Origin: Lutjanus erythropterus
Taxonomy: Eukaryota > Chordata > Actinopteri > Lutjaniformes > Lutjanidae
Assembly: GCA_020091685.1 (NCBI GenBank)
Contig: CM034603.1
Location: 31,109,696-31,173,695, forward strand
Length of the DNA: 64,000 bases
Reading direction: 5' to 3'
Shown: positions 41,176 through 52,640 of the stretch, piece by piece
Layout: each line of letters starts with the position of its first letter
Numbering within the stretch: the stretch's first letter is position 1
Made by a program: the position numbers and the translations under genes
Notes under the pieces: model-generated
Seen by the model: only the letters and a program-made list of their open reading frames with translations
Told to the model about the DNA's origin: nothing
Databases searched by the model: none

Positions 41176-43438
41176 ATGGGCAACACAAGTGACAGAGTCG
41201 CTGGAGATCGCCATGGAGCCAAAGCTCACCGCTCAGACAGCGGTGGCAGTCACAAAGACCACGAACCCAGCAGCAAGATGGTGGACAGCACAGATGACCC
41301 CAACATCTTCAACACTCATGGGCCAGAGTCCAAGGTGCGGCTGCAAAATACAGAAACAGAAATACAGACTATTGTTCTGCAGGAATACCTGTTAAATATG
41401 ATTTTTCATAGGAACAGCTTATATTGGATTTATCAATTTATCGCTTTTAGGCATTGGGTGAGAAAGAATTCACTCCAGATCTGGATGATCTAGTGAAAAC
41501 TGGTCCTCAGGCTCGACCCACGGTCATCCGCTGGGCCGGAGGGGGAAAGGAGGTCTACATAGCTGGTTCCTTTAATAACTGGAGCACAAAGATACCACTA
41601 AATAAGAGGTAAACAGGTTCTGTTGTTTTGTATACAGCTTGCTATACATATACATTACCTTGCAAATGATCTCATTTATACATATTAGCTCCAACAGTGA
41701 GACTTGAAGAGTTTTAACTGAGAGTGGAGGACCAGTATTGCACTTATGTTCTTTCTTGTTTTTCTTTCTTCAAAGCCATAATGACTTTGTAGCGATCCTG
41801 GACCTGCCAGAGGGAGAGCACCAGTACAAGTTTTTTGTAGATGGACAGTGGGTCCACGATGCCTCAGAGGTACACGAGTGTTAGCCTTTTTTATTGTCAT
41901 TTTCATCTTTCAAGTATATCTGATAGTTACATTTTTGATGAAATGAAATGTAGGCAAAGTTCTTTATGTTCTTTTACACATTTTTAAAACAGTTTTTCTT
42001 TCATCTCAGTTGATTTAGGCAAAGATCTTTGATGCTATAAACACAAAAGGATGGGAACATTTAAGGAAATTAAGACACTGATGTTACTATTGTCATGGAG
42101 TTTAGTCAGCAAAACCACAGAGGAACCATACAAGTGTTGCTGTATGCTGTTGAAAGTAATTGTGTAAATGCAACCACACCCATAGCGCTGTCATCAAGTC
42201 CTTTCCTCAAATGCAGGAAAATGTGTCTGTATAATTCTAAAAACATTTCATCATTACGGCTTTGTACCTTTTTCTTTTGCAGCCAATTGTAACCAGCCAG
42301 CTTGGCACCATCAACAACCTGATCCAGGTGAAGAAGTCAGACTTTGAGGTGTTTGACGCGCTGCAGGTCGACTCTCTGGAGTGCTCTGACACATCAGGTC
42401 AGATCACGTCCACAATCTTATTGCACTGTTCATACTGTTTTTTTTTTTTTTTTTAAGTCGACCAAATAATAAGTTAAAGGACCAGTGCTGTTGGATTTAA
42501 TGGCTGTTGAGCCATGAGCTTGCATTTTATCTCACCTTGAAACCGGTCCAAAGTGGAATCGTGACTGTTTTCTGTTTGCAGATCTGTCCAGCTCCCCTCC
42601 AGGTCCATACGGACAGGAGCAGTACATCTTCAGACCAGAAGAGCATTTCAAAGCCCCGCCTATACTCCCTCCTCACCTCCTTCAAGTCATTCTCAACAAG
42701 GACACCAATATATCTGTCAGTGTCTGCTCCATGTGACCTGTTGCCACATCTCCTTATCTACACATCCTCACACCTTTATTTGATTTGCTCATGTTTGTTG
42801 TTGCTGTTCACCATTTTTAAGTTTCCGTCTTCCTCTCTCTCTGCAGTGTGACCCTGCGCTGCTGCCTGAACCCAACCACGTCATGTTAAACCACCTCTAC
42901 GCTCTCTCGATAAAGGTAGGATTCACTGGAAACAGCTGAAATCCCAAAATGCTTTTTCAGATGTTACTGGCACTATGTGAAATATACTCAGAGGATATTA
43001 ACGTTTAATTCTTGAGCAACCCAAGTTGGTTTAGGAGGTTTGAATCTGTCTCAGCTCATCAGATACTCTTTGTGTTGGTGTTGATCTTGAGTACATATCA
43101 GCAGACCATAGAGGTCCACACGTGAGCAACTTGTACGACAGTGGGTATTAAATAATTTTGTAATGTAGGCATTTCTCATTTCGTCATGAGTAGGTGTGCC
43201 TCCTGCCAGACCACATTTTGGTAGCAAACGTGCTATCAGTTCATCAGCCACCAAAATAGGAAGATGTTTTTTTTAACCACGGAACTGCTAATAATGCAGT
43301 GTGACACATTTAGAGGCAAAGACACTTAACAGTTCATCTGTGTGTTTTGTTCCTGTGTAGGATGGAGTGATGGTGCTGAGTGCGACTCATCGATACAAGA
43401 AGAAATACGTCACCTCTCTGCTTTACAAGCCGATCTAA
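41176..43438 (+). CDS. prkab2: AMP-activated protein kinase subunit beta-2
   Basis: Coding exons: 41176-41334, 41451-41608, 41776-41869, 42283-42397, 42582-42715, 42847-42915, 43361-43438. They total 807 bases, 268 residues plus TAA (human beta-2 272). The protein scaffolds the AMPK heterotrimer and binds glycogen. It starts M-G-N-T-S, the N-myristoylation context typical of AMPK beta. A carbohydrate-binding module spans about residues 75-155 (G-S-F-N-N-W-S-T-K-I-P-L, then P-E-G-E-H-Q-Y-K-F-F-V-D-G-Q-W). The serine in N-N-W-S matches the family's autophosphorylated Ser108. The alpha/gamma-binding C-terminus ends H-R-Y-K-K-K-Y-V-T-S-L-L-Y-K-P-I. Details such as S-D-R-V, S-T-D-D-P and N-W-S-T-K-I-P-L favour beta-2 over beta-1. 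It converges on pde4dip, its neighbour region in human 1q21. Confidence 0.96.
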
Positions 43439-44126
43439 ACCTCACACTCGGGTGCTCCACAGTGCATTTAGAGAGCAGCATGTTTGTATCCTGCTGGGTT
43501 TATTTTGTATCATCACGTTTTAGCCAAATCTTGCACTGAAACAAGTTTACAGGCGAGCTAAAGGCCGGCGGCTGTGACTGTGGCTTGGTTTTTTAAAAAA
43601 GGTTGCACTTCTGTCTACATAGGGCTCTGAACAACAGTAGCGAAGTGTGTGTATGTGTGTGTGAAGGATGTCAGAGGGAGATGAGAACCATACTGTGGCT
43701 TTTACCCGCGACATCTACAGCCAGATAAGAGACTGAATAACTCACTGTGTGTATTCGAGTGTTTGCTGCACCTCGTGAATATATGCATGTCCGTGTGTTT
43801 TCTTTTAAAGGACGTTCTCTTAAAGTGAGGGCCTTTGAGGTGTTGTTGATGTGGATCAACAGTTTGATTTTAAAGTGTTTAAAGTGTCCTCATGTCCTCC
43901 CCGAACTGTTTGAATTAAGCTTTGAAACGACTGAAAGCATTTATGGCAAGTGCACGCAGGCTAACAGTGATTTAACTCGGCCCAGACCGAGGGTCTAGGT
44001 GCTGAAGAGAGCAGCAGACTTGGCATTGTTTGAACATGAAGTGCAATAACCTGCTGTAAAAGACGACTGAATCTGAACTCACAAACATGAAGCAGCAGTA
44101 AATAACATCTTATTTTGTCAGAAAGT

Positions 44127-44838
44127 GCAACCCTGATTCCAGAGCAGTTGGGATGCTGTGTAAAACTTAAATAAAAACAGAATGCAATGATTTGCAAACC
44201 CTTTTCACCCTGTATTAAATTTAATACCGTACAAAGAGCAGACACTGTCATGATTGGGTATGAAAGCAGTATCGTCGAAAGGCTCAGTCACTTACAAACA
44301 TACATGGTGTGTGGTTCATCACTTTGCAGTAACTGTCAGGTCTGTGAAGGCACCATTGTTGCTGAAAAGTACATATAAGTTATGGAACAACAGCAGCTGC
44401 CAGTTGATGTCTTTTTCAGAGATGTCCCTTCTTTCTTTCTTCAACAAGACAACACTGAGACACATTCTGCACATGTTACAACAGTTTGGCTTCGTACTAA
44501 AAGAGCGCAAATACTGGACTGCCCAGCCTGCCTGCGATCCAGACCTGTCGTTATGAGGTGCAAAATATGACAGCAGAGACTCTGGACTCTGGAGTGGGAA
44601 AGAATTTTACTTTCAAAACTTCAACTATTAGTGTCCTCAGCTCCTACCTCCCTCAGCTCCAACATTCAGGATACGTGTATATTTACAAAAAACAATAAAG
44701 TTTATCAGTTTGAACATTAACTATCTTGTCTTACTGCTGTATTCAATTTAAAATAGGGCTAAAAAGAATTGCAAATCATTGCATTCTGTTTCTGTTTACT
44801 TTTAACAGTGTCCCGACTGTTTTGGCACCTGTGTTGTA
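44127..44838. mobile_element. Tc1/mariner-type DNA transposon remnant in prkab2 3' UTR
   Basis: The left end (around 44128-44200, with TTAAATAAAAACAGAATGCA) recurs in reverse complement at 44770-44838. The interior matches the copy at 11009-11875. Broken frames inside read Q-Q-D-N and, further on, L-D-C-P-A-C, resembling the Q-Q-D-N-A and W-P-x-x-S-P-D-L-S-P motifs of Tc1-type DDE transposases. Many stops and frame breaks mean it is inactive. Confidence 0.72.
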
Positions 44839-45641
44839 CATATTATGTTGAATTTCTCGCAGTTCAGCCATCATTAAGTGGAATCTATAAAACTAACTAA
44901 ACCACTAACAAGTGCAAAATTACAGTTTTGTCCATGCACTGGTCACTATAGATGGAGTGCCTGTATGTTTCAACAGGAAAATCCCACTTTCCAGATGGGG
45001 GATGATTGTCAGAGGTCACTGTTTAGTTCTGCTGTTGCCTTTATCTTTTTATCTTGACGCAATTTTGTGAGCACTTTAGCATCCTGTCAGCAGGAATGTT
45101 GATATAAGCTTTTAACTATGCAGCAGACAACTCTTGTACTGTAGCTTCTCTGGACTATAGAACCCAATTTGTGCTTTTTTTTTTTTTTAGTTTTGATGGA
45201 TTTGCAGTGCTTTATATATGTGTGCATCTATATTGAGTTCTATTTATCCAATAGGAATGTACTGTATTTATCTGTTACATGTATAGTCATAACACAGAGG
45301 CGTTTCAACTTGCTGCTTTGCATGTATTGAATGTCTGCAATCTGTGAGGATACAACACATTCACTGAGTGTCGTGCACATGCAGAAGCAGATCGGCCGCG
45401 CACACCTCAACATCTAGAGGCACATTTCAGATGAATTTATAGGGCTATGAGAAGAGATAGTTGCCATGAATTTAAGAGTTGTACAGAGTTTGTTCACGTG
45501 CGTGTTCTTGACAGTATAACCATTTGAGATAATCTGTATTTTCAGCTATGGTGGCTTTGGAAGTATTTTATAAGTTGTGTTGTTTAAATGTCAGCATTTA
45601 CAGTACAGTATACCACATACCCACGGTTGATAAACGCTACA

Positions 45642-45935
45642 GTAGGGCTGAACAATATGCAAATAAAAGTCATATTGTGATTGTTTTGACAGATATTTTC
45701 ATCATGAAATGAGTCACAATTTTAGTAGGAATCGTAATTTTTGCATTGCATTTTGTTGCACCACAAAGCTTCAGTTATAAACATACACTGTAAAAAAAAA
45801 AATCTATGAAAGTAAATTGCCTTGAAATTTTTCTTTTGAAAGTTTCCTCAACTTTTTGTGTCTACAGTGTATGCGTTGACACATTTTAATCTAAAAATAA
45901 CAGATAATATTTTGATCAGTTGTTCAGCCCCGCTC
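45642..45935. mobile_element. MITE-like element with TAGGGCTGAACAAT ends
   Basis: AGTAGGGCTGAACAATAT at the left is matched by GTTGTTCAGCCCCGCTCT at the right in reverse complement. The interior is noncoding. The ends resemble copies A and B (25641 and 40784), but the interior differs, so it may be a sister family. Confidence 0.6.
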
Positions 45936-46211
45936 TACAGACTCTCTAGCCTTTCATAAATCCTGTTGGTGTTCAACTAGACGCTCTGAAAGTATTTTGT
46001 GAATGTCGAGCCTCGCCATGAAGTTTTGTCCAAAGAGTTTTTAAAACTTACAGATATGATAAGGGAGTATGGACAAGCGCCGTGGACGCCACATGGTGTT
46101 TAAGGCTTAAACCAAAACTTGAATTTTACAACCGTTTCATGAATGTTTAAAAAAAAAATGCTTTGCAGAACCAGTGTGATGATTCACTGTACAAGGTTTT
46201 ACTTGTTTGCA

Positions 46212-46217
46212 AATAAA
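46212..46217 (+). terminator. Polyadenylation signal of prkab2
   Basis: AATAAA following TTTGCA, with a T-rich stretch about 40 bases downstream. It is the last plus-strand signal before the pde4dip 3' end at about 47285. Confidence 0.6.
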
Positions 46218-46235
46218 GAGAGGACACGCTGTTCC

Positions 46236-47284
46236 TAACTCCTGTCTTTTTCTGTTTTTCTGCTGTAAGAAGCCAGACACAACCCAGACATTTAGATATT
46301 ATAAGCCTTATTTCAATTCATAACATGTAGTCTTAAGTGAACAACGCAGGTGCATTTAGGGTGTGTCCCACTTCACTCTTGCTAGTTTAACGGTGCATAA
46401 TCAGGGCACAAAGTACGAGGCACATTAATGATCATAGGTGTGAATTGGGCACAGCATTTTTTAAGCCAATCAGAGTGTACTCTCCCATCCCCTTTAAAAG
46501 CCCAGTGCATGCAGTAGCTCATTGCTATTTAGATGGCAGATTCAGAAAGCTGGAGAAGCGGAGCTTAAATGACCCACTTAATGAGCAGGGTGTGTGTTTA
46601 CTGCACCATTGTCCAGGTTTTTGTAGGTCAATGGCGCTTTCTGCTTTCTCAAGATAGCAGTGCAACTGACCCCTTTATTTTAAGAATAACATGCATTCAT
46701 TTTTGTTCAGTGTTTGTACCCTGATACCTGACAGAAAAATTAAATACTTGAAATTTTCTTGTGTAAGCATCTAATATTCTCTGGACTTGATAACATATAT
46801 TGCCACACTCAGGTCCCTGTGCATCATTTCTTTTTCTGTCAGTTACTCTTTTACCCCTCTAATTAATAAAAAATATATATATATATTTTTTTTCCAAAGA
46901 TCAATTCAACCTTGCTGCAGTGACGTAGTGTGCACTCCAGGCCAGAGACGTAACTGTGTAAACTACACTTCTTCACCTGCTCCTCCTCTTTGCTCTGATT
47001 TCAGGCTTTAGAAAATCTATCCTGTGATGGGAGCTTTGGCCAGTTACAGGCTGGTAAGATAGCTGATTGTTGGGTCTCTTTCCCAAAACTTAAGTATTCT
47101 TTGAGCTGGGAATGATGATCAGTCAATTAGCTTTCTCCAGAACTGCTTACTGCACCTTTAAATTACTGTTTAATTAATTTTGCCTGTTAGCAACAGCAGA
47201 GGCAGAAGCTAACGGTGATCTAAATATAAAACAAACAGTAAACTGGAACCAAAACAGAGAATTCAAGAAAAGTAATCCACACGA
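46236..47284. other. Spacer between convergent prkab2 and pde4dip
   Basis: No exons seen. 46360-46660 resembles a dispersed fish repeat I recall by its wording (GGCACATTAATGATCA, AAGCCAATCAGAGTGT, CCCCTTTAAAAGCCCAGTGC), with no intact ends. The rest is AT-rich and featureless to me. Confidence 0.4.
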
Positions 47285-47297
47285 GCTTTTGAAGTGT

Positions 47298-47303
47298 TTT
47301 ATT
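47298..47303 (-). terminator. Candidate polyadenylation signal of pde4dip
   Basis: TTTATT on the plus strand reads AATAAA on the minus strand. It is the furthest plausible signal before the prkab2 spacer. Confidence 0.5.
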
Positions 47304-48170
47304 CATTCTTTCCCAAAATCTTTCACTGATAATACTTCTGCCAACACAGCACACTGTTAACTGTCATCAGAGACAGGATCCATATGAGTCCTGCATCGGC
47401 TTTCTAGTTTCATTATGCACAAACTCAGAAAAAAAGCTGCTTTCCAATCACATTAAAAGCTGCACCAATCAAATAGCGCTATATACACACGCAACTCAGA
47501 ACCAACAATACATCGTTTCAAACTGCTGTTTGATTCCCTTCTTAATAACAATAGCAAAAAGGCTTTGTTTACGCTCTAACAAGGTGCTTTGTGGATCCAA
47601 CGTTTCACAATCTTTCCAGGCATTGGCTTTATTTATTTTTTTTTACAGTAGACAAATCTTCAAAACTTTTCCCTTAAACGAATTTCAAAAAGTAATATCA
47701 AACATTTCGCCTCTATTGAAATACTTGGCAACTTTTGTCTTCCTCTGAAAACTCGAGCGCAAACAAAACCTAATTTGGCAGATCTCAGGTAGACAAGCGC
47801 TAGTTCAAGGCCATTTCTACCACCGAGAGCAGATTGAAGACGCTCCCGAGCTAAATTTAAAGGCAAGCGAAGCAACATTAATCAGAGCTTTGTTATAGGT
47901 GAACGATACTGTGATCAGTGACTTTAGATATCATGAAGGCATAGTTTGTGATTTCTTCTTAACAGACACAGCCTAGTAAGTGACTAATTGATTCAAAGTG
48001 ACACAATCCTCTAACATACACTGCATATAAATCATACTTTGCAGGAAGTGAATGTAGCAAACAAAAAAAATGATGTTTAACATCAAAATAAAAGATAGAA
48101 AGCTATTGCACAGCTACCCATAAAATCAACTTTGCAAAAAAGCAAATGTTGGATGTTTTTTCACTCTCAC

Positions 48171-48199
48171 TCACACACAAGCACACACACACACACACT
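48171..48199. repeat. (CA)n microsatellite
   Basis: Short, nearly pure CA tract inside the inferred pde4dip 3' UTR. Confidence 0.93.
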
Positions 48200-49092
48200 C
48201 ACACAAAAGTTCATACAGAAAAAGCAGGTTATTTACAGCATAAAATGGCAAATGTACAGCAAGAAAACACAACAAACTAAACGTGAAGTTAAACAATTAA
48301 AAGTGAGTGAATTAAAGAACAATGATCCCACCAGTAACCTGCCAAAGTTTGCATCATCTCCAAGAACTTGATAACCTATATTGCCATTGCCATGGGAATG
48401 CTAAGACGGCCTGAACCAAGAGAAATAACATAAAGACAATAGCATATGGTCTTGTCGGGGAAAAAATCCACTCTGTTGAGTTTTGGTCCAAAGAAAGGAG
48501 CTCATTCAAAATAAACCAGCTGTCTAACGGTTACCATCTCTGTGGTTCTGGAGGCCCTCTGAAGAAAATGGAAAAAAAAAAGACACCTCGGTATCCCTAC
48601 GGTCTGATCAGACAGACCCGGGTTTGTCATTCGCATGGATAAGGCAAGTCAAAGTGACAGTAAAGAGTTAAAAGTTCAAACTTTGGCAAGTATTGGCATT
48701 AATCCCGTTCCATAGCTTACATTTTTTACCGTTTTACAATCTCCGTCATGCATCGACACTCCAGTAAAAACATACAATCGTAACACTGATTGTGTCCTAA
48801 CTTTATCATGAGTGTGACTAATAATAATCCAGTGTCAAGCAAAGAAATAATAATAATAATAATAACCCGGTGCAGCATGATCATTCAAGAAACAACATCA
48901 TTATTGCACATGCTCGTATGAGAACTCCTACAGAGGAGCTTGAATACGCGTGTTTAGCCTGGTTCCATTTCAGCACTTTGACCTCTTTTTTTTTTTGTAC
49001 ATATTCTTGTGTACATCCTGCTTAGAAATCACAACCAGATTAAAGCCTTGAGTATTTAATTGACCCCAGTCCCACATGTTTGACTTATTCAG

Positions 49093-49683
49093 TAGGGATG
49101 CACGATATTATCGGTGCGTTATCATCAGATAAAGGCCGATATCTCTGCCGATAAGATGACGCTTTTGTAGCGAGTATGTCTGTGCAGATATCAAAGTTGA
49201 TATTTGCGATCATTTCTCAGCGTCAGTCATGTGAGGAGGAGCCAAATCACATTCCTTCAACAGTACAATTTTAATTTACCATCTGAACAGCTGTCATCCT
49301 AATCATTATGACGAATTAGCATTGAGCAAAGAGAAAAAAAAACTTGTCAACAGTAGTTTTCTTATTTTCCCCAGTGGATGTGTACATTTTGAAAAGCTTT
49401 GTATTTTATTTTGAAAAACACTGTATTTTACTTTAATAGTCTTTGTATTTTATTTTGAAAAGCACTGCATTTAATTGTTAAAGCACTGTATTTTACTTTG
49501 AAAAGCACTGTGTTTTACTTGGAAAAGCATTGTATTTTATTTTGAAAAGCACTGTATTTTTATGTCTGCATCTGCCGGTGGGCCATCACGATAAGAGTAG
49601 GCAGAGTAAAATTTTTAGTCCAGAAGAGATTTGATAGTGAAGACAATGAAATGTCGGCAAAAATCAAACATCGTGCATCCCTA
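49093..49683. mobile_element. hAT-type nonautonomous transposon with target-site duplication
   Basis: Perfect 14-base terminal inverted repeats: TAGGGATGCACGAT at 49093-49106 and ATCGTGCATCCCTA at 49670-49683. They are flanked by TTATTCAG (49085-49092) and TTATTCGG (49684-49691), an 8-base target duplication with one mismatch. An 8-bp duplication and TAGGG-type ends are characteristic of hAT elements. There is no transposase inside; the interior carries a minisatellite. The total is 591 bases. Confidence 0.88.
49378..49562. repeat. Minisatellite inside the hAT-type element
   Basis: About seven imperfect copies of a 23-30 base unit of the form TTTTGAAAAGCACTGTATTT, lying wholly within the hAT-type element at 49093-49683. 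Copies vary by small indels and substitutions. Confidence 0.85.
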
Positions 49684-50454
49684 TTATTCGGTACTTCAGA
49701 TTCGGTAGATAGATGCCAAAGAGGCACCATTAGGACCTAAAAGAGGAGGTTGGTGTCTAAAATGGAACCTTTCTCTGGCTTTTGTTTGGCCATTCATAAC
49801 CCTTGGCTGATGGCTGACCATTCATGAGCTTCCTCCACAAATACAGATATACTAGCTAGTACACGACTGCTCCGCAGTGATCACCTGCCTCCTCTACATT
49901 CCTCCACTGTGTGTAGTGATACATAGTGGGTGTCACTGTTTTTTGCATTGCATTTGCAAAAAAATCTCCTCGTTCATAAAAGTGCCACGAGAAGTAAACT
50001 TTGCATTTCTGTGGCAGTCAAAGTTGAGGGTGTTTTGTCTTTGAGTGAGCCGTTTTTCGACCACACATATGCGTGCATATGCGTGTACGTGTGTGCAGAA
50101 TTCCTCTCACAAGCCACAGTTAAACATGCAGGAACATCTTTTCCGTCCACAGGCTCTCAGGAGAAGATGCTCGTAGAGACGGATCTAAAACTTTCTATTT
50201 TAACTTGCAAGAGTATGTTTATTTTTTTTTTAATTCTCCAATGCAAGCTACTTAATTTGGTACAATTATCCTGAAAGTTTCTGAATTACAAGCCATGAAA
50301 CCAAAATCCGTGTCTAGGAGCATCTTCAACCAGCTCCGTCAGTAGGACGCACATCACTAAATCCACCAATGAGGCACATTTCAAAGCCCTTCTTCTGTCA
50401 CACACACAACAAGGCAAACTGCTGACTGTATCACTCAAAGACAATAGTACATGT

Positions 50455-50665
50455 GGTGGTGGGAGGGGGGGTGAGAGTGGCGATGGGAGTGAAGGGAGTT
50501 TGATAAGACTCAAGGTGCAGATTATACTGTGCACAAACTGCCCAGGGGAAGGGGAGGACGGAAGCACTCTCGAGGCTGGACGGAGGTAAGAGGCGGAGGT
50601 GTGGGTGGGACAGGTGAGGCTGGTGTGGAGGGCTGGAAGGGAGGGTGGGGGGGTGATGGGGTCTT
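50455..50665. repeat. G-rich, C-poor block on the plus strand
   Basis: Many G runs (GGGAGGGGGGG, GGAAGGGGAGG, GGGAGGGTGGGGGGG) on the plus strand, broken by a more mixed segment near 50510-50545. In the minus-strand transcript of pde4dip this is C/U-rich 3' UTR. The plus strand could form G-quadruplexes. Confidence 0.8.
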
Positions 50666-50715
50666 GGCTGTTTCAGCATATAGAGGTCAGAGGTGGTGAC
50701 GTTGAGGCTGGTTCT

Positions 50716-52603
50716 TTAAAAGTCTAGGCATTGGCTGCTGCGCTTCCTCGCTGCTGGACGCTGATTGGCTGCAGCTTGTGAAACACCGCTGGTCTTCAGG
50801 ACACTGTTATTAGCAGGCTGCTCTCTGGCAGCACCTCCTGGGTCCTCAGCTGCGTTCGGGGACAAAAGGATAAAATGTAAGTTATTATTCAACAAACTAA
50901 AGGGAAAATTCACCACTTCTTATGCAGATTGTCCAGTCAGTGTTGATGGTAAATGCCATCAACTGAATCGATAAATTTCTCGCTGAGTTCTCCTGCTCGC
51001 AGAGCCGTGCTGCAGCATGCAGTTCCTACATATACCAAGATGCATTGCTTGCAAGCTCTTGATGTCAACCTGCATGTTGCTGTGTATCACCACCCTATCC
51101 CATAGCTATTATTTTGTTTGCTAAAACATAGCGGTAGGTGACAAAAGTACTGATCTAGCATGTTCCCTGGCTACCCAGAGGCAGAGACTAGAAATCCAAG
51201 CTGAAATAACCTGTAGTTCTTCCTTCACACCAAAACGACATCACTGTGACATCACTGCATGCAGGAAGAACAGCAGCTTTTGCAGTAGGAGAACTCAGCT
51301 TTCTCTGTCAGTGATAAGCACACTGAGGACATTATTGCTTACTTTACTATGTTTACTATCAACAATGACTGGACATTCAAATAAAAAGTGGAGAATTCTC
51401 CCTTTAAACAGGCTGAAAAAATGTCAAACTGGTGGTGAGGTGAAATTTTAAAGGAGCAGTTTAATATTTTGGCCTTCTTGCCGAGAGTTAAATGAGAAGA
51501 TCATCATCACTTTCATATCTGTATTGTAAATATGATGCTAGAGGTCGGAGAAGATTAGCTTATCTTAGCATAAAGACTGAAAACAGTGAGCAACATCCTG
51601 AACCTATCTAAAGGTTAAAAACAAATCCAACAACCAGCACCTCTAAAGCTCATCAATAAACACATTAAATCTCTGTTTGATCTGTACAAAAACTGAAGAG
51701 GAAAAACTACCAAGCTGTGGCGTACACCATAATCATCCCATAATCCAGCACATCAAAGTCAGGGGGAGTGATGCGGTCACGATGCTAATTAGTGAGCATT
51801 TAGCTGTTTTCAGACAGAATCAATTGCCACTGTGATTAGCTGTGGGGTTGTGCAGTGTTGTGGTGAGTGTTTACTCGTGACTAAAACATAACCACTATGA
51901 AACCATGAAGAAGTAACGCTTCATTTCTCAGATTCAAGGCCTTTCTAGCTACCAGCACTCCCTCACCTCATTCAGTCTCTATCTTGCACAACTATAGCTG
52001 CTCACTCTCTCGCTCTCTCTCAAACGAATGGACACAAAATAAACTGGTATCACCCATAAACTCCGCCTGGACAGAACTTAGTTCCAAAGATATTTCAGAC
52101 TGACTTCAGAGCAATCTGAGTGCCACAGGCTGCTGAATGTTTTTCGGCATCCCCTGTGACCCCCAGTACTGGAGCCTGAAATCACAAGTCCAATTCAAAA
52201 TGAATGGCATTTTCGCCACGACGCCTGATTCTATCTGAATGTACCCTTTGAGGTACTGATAGATTTTGTTACCTTCACACAGAGCCAGGCTAGCTGTTTC
52301 CCCTTGGTTCTAGTCTTTATGCTAAGCTAGGCTAACTGTCTAACTTCATATTCAGCCTAATTGGCTTCATATTCAGCCTACAGACATGAGAGTGGTATCA
52401 ATCTGTTGATGTAATTTTCCACAATAAAGAAAATAAGTGTATTTCCCAAAATGTCAAACTACTCCTTTATAAACACCTCAGCAAAAGGTTTTCTGTGTTA
52501 GTCGTAATAAAACTCCCAAAATACAGCTGCTTGCAGATGAAAAGCGAGCTGAAAAGCGAGTGAATAAGAGAATAAGCGATGGTGTTGGTCAAATCCCCTG
52601 TTT

Positions 52604-52640
<37 letters not shown>

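Larger units (their letters stand above)
43439..46235 (+). other. prkab2: prkab2 3' UTR (about 2.8 kb)
   Basis: From the stop codon to just past the AATAAA at 46212-46217, the last clear plus-strand signal before the opposing gene. It contains a Tc1/mariner-type remnant and another inverted-repeat element. An internal AATAAA near 44694, inside the Tc1 remnant, could give a shorter transcript. Confidence 0.55.
47285..50715 (-). other. pde4dip: pde4dip 3' UTR (about 3.4 kb)
   Basis: It extends from the inferred stop at 50716 to a minus-strand AATAAA (TTTATT at 47298-47303). It contains a CA tract at 48171-48199, a hAT-type MITE (49093-49683) and a G-rich block (50455-50665). Open frames here are short and unrecognisable. 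The extent depends on the last two pde4dip exons being correct. Confidence 0.5.

Noticed and set aside
41160-41395. A 93-codon plus-strand frame overlapping prkab2 exon 2
   Set aside because: Out of frame with the AMPK beta N-terminus; the M-G-N-T-S frame with the myristoylation context is clearly the real one.
46445-46657. Possible small gene in the prkab2-pde4dip spacer
   Set aside because: The stretch reads as a piece of a dispersed repeat, and the frame shows no conserved protein features.
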